Assembly (NCBI GenBank): GCA_964442035.1
Contig: CAYTWZ010000049.1
Span: 1-13,510 of the forward strand
DNA: 13,510 bases
Source of the DNA: JAFLUQ01 sp964442035
GTDB lineage: Bacteria; Bacillota; Clostridia; UMGS1883
Reading direction: 5' to 3'
The notes below the pieces were generated by a model that worked only from the letters and a program-made list of their open reading frames with translations, made no database searches and was not told the DNA's origin. Position numbers and translations under genes: made by a program. Below are positions 1 to 6,090 of this stretch, one piece after another (position 1 is the first letter of the stretch; the number at the start of each line of letters is the position of its first letter).

Positions 1-1
1 T

Positions 2-2953
2 GTTATTGAGGCTGTTCGCAAGGCCGTGTTCTTCCCCTCTGAGGGCGGCTTGATCGATGGATACAAAGCTATAATGTCGAATGACCGTCTCAAGAAAGAT
101 GCGGCTTTGCTTTTGGGCAAGGATCTCATGAAAGAGATTTCCGGCGCAATGGGTAAGGTCGTTAACTACGCAAAGGATGAGCAGAGTAATATTGTCAGCA
201 TTGTAAATAATTATAAGGCTGATCTTTTGTCCACAGACAAGGCCGTGTCCGTTAAGGCGGCTCATGATCTTGCGGCTGAGCTTGCGGCCAAGGCTGAACA
301 GGATGCCGACAGCTATCCCGAGGTTAAGGAAGTTGCGGATCTTCTGGCAGATCGCGGACTTTCGTTTACAAAGCTTGCTTCCGCTTTTGATTATATGATG
401 AACGGCGGCACTGCGGTTGACGGCAGCGAATTTGAGGGGCTTGATCCCAACGGCGACTTCCAGATTATCTGGATGGATCGCGTTCTTCAGCGCCTTCTCA
501 TGGTAAGCGACAGAAACGGCGACGGAGTTTATTCTCCCAATGACTTTATTGACGTAGAGCTTGGACATCGTATAATCGATAATAAGATGGGCAAAGAGGT
601 TCGTATTCCCAGTGTTTCATCCATGCTCTACTTTGTTTCCAAGACAGATGGTGTAACGGCTGTAAACGATAGCGCTACAGGCTGCCATCTTGAATACACC
701 CCCTCCGATGTAGAAACAGCTGAAGTTGAGGTTTACAGAGGAAGCGATGCTGTTGATGGTACAGACGTTTACCGTTATGTTGACACAATAACCCTCAAGC
801 TTGAAGTCAAGCAAGCCGAAAAGAAGGAAATTACCGTAGAGGATATTTCCAAGAATGTATATCATAAGGGTGACAAGATCACCATTACCGGTACATCTAA
901 GGGCTATGAGACAATTATAATCTATATTACCGATCCTAACGGCAATAAGTTTGTCCTTGAAACTGTTGTACCCGATCAGGACGGCAAGTATTCGTACGAA
1001 TTCACTATTGATGAGGCTGTTGAGAATATAATCTATGATTCGCCTTACACAGTTGAAGTCGGCGATGCGGACGGTACGGCAACGACAAGCTTCACTATCA
1101 CTCAGGAAACTGAGCAGAAGAACATTACCGTAGAAGACATATCCAAGAATGTATATCATAAGGGTGACACAGTTACCATTAAGGGTACATCCAAGGGCTA
1201 TGAAACTATAATTATCTATATCACCGAACCCAGCGGAAAGCGCTATGCTTTTGAAACTGTTCTTCCCGCGGAGGATGGCACATACGAGGCTAACTTCACA
1301 ATTGAAGATGCTATAGAAAGTGTAGTCTATGATAAGCCTTACGCGGTTGAGGTCGGTGACGCGAGCGGCACCGTAAAGACAAGCTTCACAATCACTTTGG
1401 AGACCGGAGAAAGATCGATCACCGTAGATAATGATGACCTTGGAAGCTATCATGCCGGTGACACCATCACAATCAAGGGTACATCCGTAGGTTATGAGAC
1501 TATCATAATCTCTATCTATCCTGAGGGCGAAGCAAACGAGGAGAACGCAATCGTTATCGAAACTGTTACACCTGAGGCTTATGCAGCCGGTGTTCAGTAT
1601 ACTCTTCCCGAGGATATTGCTGTAGGTAATTATGTTGTTACCATTGGTGACGCCGATGGTCAGGTTACAACTAAGTTCCAGGTAGTAAGTGCGGACACCA
1701 AGATACTTGTTTCTGAGGAAGCATTTAAACGCATAACCGGTTCCAGAGGAATGAGCGAGGCTAACCTTATTAAGAAGCTTCCCACAACCATTACTCTTGT
1801 AACCGACACAGGTGAGAAAGTCACAGCTCCCGTAACGTGGGATACCAGCACTTACAACAGCAAGCTTACAACCGTACAGACCCTTACCGGCACATACGAA
1901 ATTCCCGAGGGTTATGCTACGACAAAGGATGTTGACGGCATTGCTACAATAGAGGTTAAGCTGTCATCCTCCAGCGGCGGCTCGTCTGGCGGCAGCACAA
2001 CATCGATTGACACCGAATTTGTAGGAAAAGGTACCTCCACAGCATATGACGCTACGAAGAAGATCCTTAATGTAAAGGCTACAACCGATTATACTAAGCT
2101 GATTGTCAGAGTTACAGATCCCAACGGCAATGTCGTTAAGGAGCTGACACTCACCAAGGCTCAGCTTACGGAAGGCTACGCCATAGATATGTCTGATGTA
2201 GATATGGTCGATGGCAAGTATACTGTTCAGCTTGTATCTACTGTAAACGGTAAGATATTTGACACCTATACCTTTACCACAGGCATATTCACAACGGATC
2301 ATATTAACTATATCGTAGGCTTTACCGATGGCACCGTTCGTCCTGAAGCATACATCAGCCGTGAAGAAGTTACAACTATCCTCTTCCGTCTGCTCACGGA
2401 TGAATCCCGTCAGAAGTGGCTTGCTGAAACAACTGACAAGTTCAGCGATGTAGAAGCCGACAGATGGTCTATGACGTCTATCGCCACATTGACCAAGGCC
2501 GGTATCCTCAACGGTTATCTTGACGGTACCTTTGGTCCCGACAAGGAAATTACCAGAGCCGAGTTCGCGGCCCTTTGCTCCAGATTTGCTATCGAAAGCA
2601 AGACCGAGACAACTACCTCCTACAGCGATATCGAAGGCAGCTGGGCTGAGGATGATATCAATGCTGTAAGCGCCGCAGGCTGGTTCCAGGGCGCTGACGG
2701 TAAGTTCCGTCCCGATGACAAGATGACGCGTGCCGAGGCTGTAACGGTTATCAACCGTATGCTTGGCCGTGACAGTGTTGACAAGAGCTCCTTCACTGAC
2801 GATATCGTTAAATTCAGCGATCTTGATGAGACGGCTTGGTACTACGAGGCAATCGTAGAGGCAGCCAATGCTCATACCTACAAGATGGTTGACGGTAAGG
2901 AAGTTTGGGACAAGAAGACAAGCGAGACTGACTGGACAACTTACGAGGACTAA
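2..2953 (+). CDS. SLH-domain surface protein with three tandem Ig-like modules (5'-truncated by window edge)
   Basis: The reading frame is open from base 2 and the GTG at 26 lies inside it with no ribosome binding site, so the true start lies upstream and the signal peptide is not visible. At least 983 residues remain. Numbering from the codon at 26: a helical N-terminal part (1-150), an EF-hand-like loop DRNGDGVYSPND (162-173), three ~98-residue modules (269-559), a Big_4-like Ig domain with a typical VTWDTS segment (about 560-645), a Ser/Gly linker (647-660), a further beta-rich domain (about 661-750), then C-terminal SLH repeats starting near 759, 806 and 866 and a partial one near 930. 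INGYLDGTFGPD..ITRAEF-type motifs are the SLH signature. SLH domains bind secondary cell-wall polymers, so the protein should sit on the cell surface. Its function beyond anchoring is unknown. It ends in a strong terminator and is transcribed separately from the next genes. Confidence 0.9.
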   Translation, partial: VIEAVRKAVFFPSEGGLIDGYKAIMSNDRLKKDAALLLGKDLMKEISGAMGKVVNYAKDEQSNIVSIVNNYKADLLSTDKAVSVKAAHDLAAELAAKAEQDADSYPEVKEVADLLADRGLSFTKLASAFDYMMNGGTAVDGSEFEGLDPNGDFQIIWMDRVLQRLLMVSDRNGDGVYSPNDFIDVELGHRIIDNKMGKEVRIPSVSSMLYFVSKTDGVTAVNDSATGCHLEYTPSDVETAEVEVYRGSDAVDGTDVYRYVDTITLKLEVKQAEKKEITVEDISKNVYHKGDKITITGTSKGYETIIIYITDPNGNKFVLETVVPDQDGKYSYEFTIDEAVENIIYDSPYTVEVGDADGTATTSFTITQETEQKNITVEDISKNVYHKGDTVTIKGTSKGYETIIIYITEPSGKRYAFETVLPAEDGTYEANFTIEDAIESVVYDKPYAVEVGDASGTVKTSFTITLETGERSITVDNDDLGSYHAGDTITIKGTSVGYETIIISIYPEGEANEENAIVIETVTPEAYAAGVQYTLPEDIAVGNYVVTIGDADGQVTTKFQVVSADTKILVSEEAFKRITGSRGMSEANLIKKLPTTITLVTDTGEKVTAPVTWDTSTYNSKLTTVQTLTGTYEIPEGYATTKDVDGIATIEVKLSSSSGGSSGGSTTSIDTEFVGKGTSTAYDATKKILNVKATTDYTKLIVRVTDPNGNVVKELTLTKAQLTEGYAIDMSDVDMVDGKYTVQLVSTVNGKIFDTYTFTTGIFTTDHINYIVGFTDGTVRPEAYISREEVTTILFRLLTDESRQKWLAETTDKFSDVEADRWSMTSIATLTKAGILNGYLDGTFGPDKEITRAEFAALCSRFAIESKTETTTSYSDIEGSWAEDDINAVSAAGWFQGADGKFRPDDKMTRAEAVTVINRMLGRDSVDKSSFTDDIVKFSDLDETAWYYEAIVEAANAHTYKMVDGKEVWDKKTSETDWTTYED
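830..1702 (+). repeat. Three tandem ~98-codon protein modules within the SLH gene
   Basis: Modules start at 830, 1124 and 1418, each opening with ITV and carrying Y-H-x-G-D-x-[IV]-T-I-x-G-T-S-x-G-Y-E-T-I-I-I, then ending in V-x-[VI]-G-D-A-[DS]-G. Units 1 and 2 are exactly 294 bp apart and share a 28-base identical stretch (848-875 and 1142-1169). Unit 3 is more diverged, with a small insertion. The pattern fits recent duplication of a beta-sandwich (Ig-like) stalk module. The fold assignment is inference from the beta-rich pattern. Confidence 0.85.
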
Positions 2954-2973
2954 TTCCGGGTTAAATAAAAGAG

Positions 2974-3003
2974 GGGCAGCCCCGAGGGGCTGCCCTGATT
3001 TTT
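2974..3003 (+). terminator. Rho-independent terminator of the SLH gene
   Basis: A perfect 10-bp GC-rich stem (GGGCAGCCCC at 2974-2983, GGGGCTGCCC at 2986-2995) is followed by TGA and five T residues (2999-3003). It begins 20 bp after the stop codon at 2951-2953. Confidence 0.93.
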
Positions 3004-3111
3004 GAAAAAAAGCGTTTAAGCCTGTGGAGCGGCAGGTTACGATGAGAACGAAGCGGATTGACTTTTGACAACAGGCGGTTCATGAATGTTGAAAAACATG
3101 GTTTTCTGAAG

Positions 3112-3116
3112 AGGAG
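3112..3116 (+). promoter_or_regulatory. Ribosome binding site deciding the HAD gene start
   Basis: AGGAG lies 3 nt before the ATG at 3120 and 6 nt before the adjacent in-frame ATG at 3123. The spacing favours 3123. Confidence 0.6.
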
Positions 3117-3122
3117 AATATG

Positions 3123-3761
3123 ATGAAGGCTGCAATAGTGGATATGGACGGAACCATACTTGACTCCCTTGGTATGTGGAGCAAGATAGATATTGAATTT
3201 TTGGAAAAAAAGCGTGGTATATCGGTGCCGGAGGATTATGTGGAAAAGATTGCTCCAATGACTTATCGGCAGACCGCCGATTACACGATCGCCCGTTTTG
3301 GCCTTCCGGACGATCCGCTGGAGCTTATGGAAGAATGGGAGCAAATGGCGCTGAATGAATACCGATTTAATGTGGGACTTAAGCCCTATGCGCGCCGATT
3401 TTTGACCCGGTTAAGGGCGCGTGGAATAAAAACCGTGCTTTGTACAAGCTCGCCGGAGCGGTATTATGTCCCCGCTCTAACAAGACTTGGAATATACGAT
3501 TTGTTTGATTCGTTTGCCACCACAACTGAGGCCGGAGCGGCCAAAGACAGGCCGGATGTATTTCTTCTGGCATCGGAAAAGGTTTGTACAAGACCTCGGG
3601 ACTGCATGGCCTTTGATGATATACCGGAAGCAATTCTCGGAGCGAAAAAGGCCGGTATGATGACCTGCGGAGTATATGACGAACGAAGCAAAAACAAAAT
3701 GGAATATATGCGTGACATCTGTGACCGATATATATTTGATCTTGAGGAATTTTTTAATTAA
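3123..3761 (+). CDS. HAD-superfamily hydrolase (beta-phosphoglucomutase/phosphatase-like)
   Basis: A haloacid-dehalogenase-like phosphatase of about 212 residues. Counting from the alternative ATG at 3120, motif I is VDMDGT with nucleophile D8 and acid/base D10. Motif II is CTSS (108-111), the motif III lysine is K142 in AAKDRPD, and motif IV is the DD pair D166-D167 in AFDDIPEA. The helical segment between residues 15 and 90 is the C1-type cap of subfamily I (Gph, YniC, beta-PGM relatives). It probably dephosphorylates or isomerises a small phosphorylated metabolite in the cytoplasm; the substrate cannot be read from sequence. argS begins 21 nt after its stop, so the two are probably cotranscribed. 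The start at 3123 is chosen for ribosome binding site spacing, with 3120 as the alternative. No convincing promoter was found in 3004-3111, although TTGACA occurs at 3065-3070 without a good -10 partner. Confidence 0.88.
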   Translation: MKAAIVDMDGTILDSLGMWSKIDIEFLEKKRGISVPEDYVEKIAPMTYRQTADYTIARFGLPDDPLELMEEWEQMALNEYRFNVGLKPYARRFLTRLRARGIKTVLCTSSPERYYVPALTRLGIYDLFDSFATTTEAGAAKDRPDVFLLASEKVCTRPRDCMAFDDIPEAILGAKKAGMMTCGVYDERSKNKMEYMRDICDRYIFDLEEFFN

Positions 3762-3782
3762 TTAATTATAGGAGATGACTCT

Positions 3783-5540
3783 ATGAGAGCTATAACTCAG
3801 ACCCTAACACAGCTTGTGAGCAAGGCCTTTGAAAAATGCGGGTATGATCCGAAGCTTGGAGCTGTGTCCGTATCTGACCGTATGGATCTTTGCCAATTTC
3901 AGTGCAACGGCGCTTTTGGTGGGGCAAAGCTCTACAAAAAGGCTCCCTTTCTTATTGCGGAAGAGGTTGCTTCAGAACTTAGGGAAAACAGCGCTATCGC
4001 AAAGGCTGAGGTCGCGAAGCCCGGATTTTTGAATATAACCCTCAGCGATGACTATCTGATATCCCTTATAAAGCAGATTAGCAATGATGCCCATCTTGGC
4101 GTCCCTCAGGTGGACGAGCCCAAAACTATAATTATAGATTACGGCGGACCAAATGTGGCAAAGCCTTTGCATATAGGACACCTTCGTTCCGCTATTATCG
4201 GGGAATCCATCAAGCGAATAGCTCGGGCGGTGGGCTGTACTGTGTACGGTGATATACATCTTGGGGATTGGGGCTTGCAGATCGGTCTTGTGATCGCGGA
4301 GCTCAGGGAGCGCAACCCTCAATGGAGCTGCTTCAGCGAAGATTTTGCCGAAGGGGGCGAGGTGCCGGCGCTGGATGTGGATACCCTCAACGAGGTTTAC
4401 CCCTTTGCGTCAAAAAAGAGCAAGGAGAACCCGGAATTTAAGGCAACGGCTCAGGCTGCTACCTTTGAGCTGCAAAACGGCCGTTCAGGCTATGTTGCCC
4501 TTTGGAAGGAGATACTCCGGGTAAGCGTGGCGGATCTTAAGCAAAACTACCGCCGTCTCGGAGTAGAATTTGACCTTTGGTACGGGGAAAGCGACGCGAA
4601 CCGTTATGAGCCGGAGCTGCTCAGAATTCTTACCGAGAAAAACCTTCTTGTGGAAAGCGAGGGCGCAAAGGTCGTAGAGGTTGCTGACGAGACGGACAAA
4701 GCTCCGATGCCTCCTGTAATAATTAAAAAGAGCGACAATTCCAGCATTTATGCCACAACAGACCTTTCCACCATTATTCAGCGCCAGCGGGATTACCGCC
4801 CCGGAGGAATATGGTATGTGGTTGACAAACGCCAGAGTCTGCACTTTACACAGGTTTTTCGCTGTGCCAAAAAGGCCGGGCTTGTGGATGACAGCTGTGA
4901 GCTTGAGTTTCTCGGCTTCGGTACAATGAATGGCTCCGACGGTCACGCATACAAAACCCGCGACGGTGGTGTGATGCGTCTTAGTGACCTCCTTGACGCC
5001 GCGGAGTCCGCTGCGGAGGAAAAGCTCAACGCCTCTGAATTTATACAAACCGGTGATCGCGGTGATACGGCCCGCAAGGTTGGTATTGCGGCTATCAAGT
5101 TTGGTGATCTTATCAACCATCGTAGCAAGGACTATGTTTTTGATATGGACAAGTTCCTCTCCTTCGAGGGAAAGACGGGGACATATCTGCTATATACCAT
5201 TACCAGAATTAATTCCATTCTCAAAAAGGCCGGGTTGGATGAAGCTACTCCCGTGTCTTCCGCTATTGTCTATACCGATGTAGAGCGTGACCTGATGCTT
5301 ACCATCCTGCTTAGCGGCGAGGCTTTTCTTCATGGGTACGAGGAAAAAGCCCCCAACTATATTTGCGAAAGCGCATACAACCTTGCCACGGCTTTTTCCC
5401 GGTTTTATCATGAAAACCGAATTATTACGGAAAAGGACGAGGCAAAACGTGCCGCGTGGCTTGGATTGTGTGCTCTTACAAAGCGGCTTCTGCTCAAGCA
5501 TCTGGATGTGCTGTCTATTGAGCCTGTGGAAAGCATGTAA
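3783..5540 (+). CDS. argS: Arginyl-tRNA synthetase
   Basis: A class I aminoacyl-tRNA synthetase of 585 residues (E. coli ArgS is 577) that charges tRNA-Arg with arginine using ATP. The N-terminal ~110 residues match the additive Arg-tRNA-synthetase N domain. The signature segment GGPNVAKPLHIGHLRS contains the HIGH motif at residues 130-133. The KMSKS loop is degenerate, as is usual in ArgRS: KTRDGGVMRLSDLLD beginning at K391. The C-terminal ~120 residues form the helical DALR anticodon-binding domain, ending with the typical HLDVLSIEPVESM-like tail. The ATG at 3783 is preceded by AGGAG (3770-3774). It lies 21 nt downstream of the HAD gene, and transcription probably ends at the long hairpin at 5548-5589. 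Full length, with no sign of damage. Confidence 0.97.
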   Translation: MRAITQTLTQLVSKAFEKCGYDPKLGAVSVSDRMDLCQFQCNGAFGGAKLYKKAPFLIAEEVASELRENSAIAKAEVAKPGFLNITLSDDYLISLIKQISNDAHLGVPQVDEPKTIIIDYGGPNVAKPLHIGHLRSAIIGESIKRIARAVGCTVYGDIHLGDWGLQIGLVIAELRERNPQWSCFSEDFAEGGEVPALDVDTLNEVYPFASKKSKENPEFKATAQAATFELQNGRSGYVALWKEILRVSVADLKQNYRRLGVEFDLWYGESDANRYEPELLRILTEKNLLVESEGAKVVEVADETDKAPMPPVIIKKSDNSSIYATTDLSTIIQRQRDYRPGGIWYVVDKRQSLHFTQVFRCAKKAGLVDDSCELEFLGFGTMNGSDGHAYKTRDGGVMRLSDLLDAAESAAEEKLNASEFIQTGDRGDTARKVGIAAIKFGDLINHRSKDYVFDMDKFLSFEGKTGTYLLYTITRINSILKKAGLDEATPVSSAIVYTDVERDLMLTILLSGEAFLHGYEEKAPNYICESAYNLATAFSRFYHENRIITEKDEAKRAAWLGLCALTKRLLLKHLDVLSIEPVESM

Positions 5541-5547
5541 AATGATC

Positions 5548-5589
5548 AATAGGGTAGGCGGAGGGGAAATGACCTCCGCCTACCCTATT
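5548..5589 (+). terminator. 17-bp perfect hairpin after argS (putative terminator or processing site)
   Basis: Left arm 5548-5564 (AATAGGGTAGGCGGAGG) pairs perfectly with right arm 5573-5589 around an 8-nt loop, starting 8 bp after the argS stop. No T-run follows (CTCATTCC), so it is not a classical intrinsic terminator for argS. On the opposite strand the stem is followed by GATCATTTTAC, a weak T-run for transcripts arriving from the small minus-strand gene. It may act bidirectionally or protect the mRNA 3' end. Confidence 0.6.
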
Positions 5590-5600
5590 CTCATTCCGCT

Positions 5601-5749
5601 ATAACTAAACGAAAGGTGTCCCCCGGGTCTCGTCTACCGACTCGGTCGGAGCTTCCGCTTCGCGGAGACCGCCATCGTCAGAGGGCACCCTCTAAGGCGG
5701 CGACGAAAACGCCCCACGACGGGCTTTCAGCCCTTATTGAAGCGCCTAC
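5601..5749. repeat. GC-rich, hairpin-rich non-coding element; left end repeated at 13488
   Basis: The first 23 bases (starting ATAACTAAACGAAAG) match 13488-13510 at 22 of 23 positions in the same orientation, while flanking bases to the left differ, so 5601 looks like a true element boundary. The interior has several small stems: GGTCTC/GAGACC (5626-5631/5665-5670), ACCGA-C-TCGGT (5636-5646), TCCGC-TTC-GCGGA (5654-5666), AGAGGG-CA-CCCTCT (5680-5693) and GGGCT-TTC-AGCCC (5721-5733). No credible ORF with a ribosome binding site is present. No terminal inverted repeat or target duplication was seen. The right boundary is uncertain; it is placed at the stop of the neighbouring gene. It could be a dispersed REP/MITE-like repeat or a structured RNA. 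Confidence 0.6.
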
Positions 5750-5986
5750 TTACGAAACCTTCTTGTGGGCAAGCTTAAGCAGCCGCCGGTATTCATTCTC
5801 CGCTGATCTCAGCCGCTTTGCGTAATCTGAAACTGACTTTTCATCCTGCGCGCCCATGATCGAGGTCTGCAGATTGGTGATTTCCGTTCTTGTGGAGTTG
5901 AGCCTTTCGTCAATGCTCCATGTGCCGTATTGCAGATCCCGCAGACGCGCCATTATGTTTTTGAGAAAGTCCTTATCCATACCCAT
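5750..5986 (-). CDS. Small hypothetical protein, 78 residues, helical
   Basis: Not recognised. It is a short, charged, cysteine-free protein rich in Arg, Lys, Glu, Gln and Ser with no membrane segment or signal peptide. Spaced Leu/Ile residues suggest two helices that could form a coiled coil (roughly residues 3-45 and 50-72). An AGGAG ribosome binding site lies 3 nt before the ATG at 5986 and 9 nt before the in-frame ATG at 5980, so the protein may start at residue 3 (MDKDFLKN). Upstream on the same strand is a TATAAT at 6016-6011. It is divergent from ligA, with both promoters in the 104-bp gap, and its stop codon abuts the hairpin-rich repeat. No function is proposed. It is believed real because of the ribosome binding site, the promoter and the lack of a competing gene. 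Confidence 0.65.
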   Translation of the reverse strand: MGMDKDFLKNIMARLRDLQYGTWSIDERLNSTRTEITNLQTSIMGAQDEKSVSDYAKRLRSAENEYRRLLKLAHKKVS

Positions 5987-6010
5987 CTTCTCCTTCTGTT
6001 TTATTTTTCT

Positions 6011-6039
6011 ATTATAATATATTCATCAGCGGGAAAAAT
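6011..6039 (-). promoter_or_regulatory. Putative promoter of the 78-residue gene
   Basis: A perfect TATAAT on the minus strand (6016-6011) lies 24 bp upstream of the start codon at 5986. The -35 region at 17-bp spacing (6034-6039) is only a weak ATTTTT. Confidence 0.45.
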
Positions 6040-6043
6040 ATGC

Positions 6044-6072
6044 TTGCAAAAGACATGTGGATAATATATAAT
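6044..6072 (+). promoter_or_regulatory. Sigma-A-type promoter of ligA
   Basis: TTGCAA (6044-6049), a 17-bp spacer and TATAAT (6067-6072). The predicted transcription start near 6079 falls inside the ribosome binding site AGAGGTG (6078-6084), giving an unusually short leader of about 12 nt. It also rules out the in-frame ATG at 6040 as the ligA start. Confidence 0.75.
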
Positions 6073-6077
6073 AAAAA

Positions 6078-6084
6078 AGAGGTG
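6078..6084 (+). promoter_or_regulatory. Ribosome binding site deciding the ligA start
   Basis: AGAGGTG is 6 nt before the ATG at 6091, supporting that start over the upstream in-frame ATG at 6040. Confidence 0.75.
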
Positions 6085-6090
6085 AACCTG

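Noticed and set aside
1964..2875. 303-codon open frame on the minus strand opposite the SLH gene
   Set aside because: It is fully antisense to a well-supported SLH coding region, has no ribosome binding site, and its translation shows no domain. The same holds for the 278-codon minus-strand frame at 617-1453.
4485..5120. 211-codon minus-strand frame inside argS
   Set aside because: It is antisense to the argS catalytic region with no start context; a by-product of codon bias.
5601..5749. Classical MITE with terminal inverted repeats
   Set aside because: No inverted copy of the left end was found near 5735-5760 and no target-site duplication is visible, so only the term dispersed repeat is used.
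5616..5825. Short plus-strand frame crossing the hairpin-rich repeat
   Set aside because: It has no ribosome binding site, a low-complexity basic translation, and overlaps the 3' end of the better-supported minus-strand gene.
6040..6090. Longer N-terminus for LigA starting at 6040
   Set aside because: The extra codons lie within the -35 to -10 promoter region and lack a ribosome binding site; the 6091 start has both a ribosome binding site and the family-typical N-terminus.
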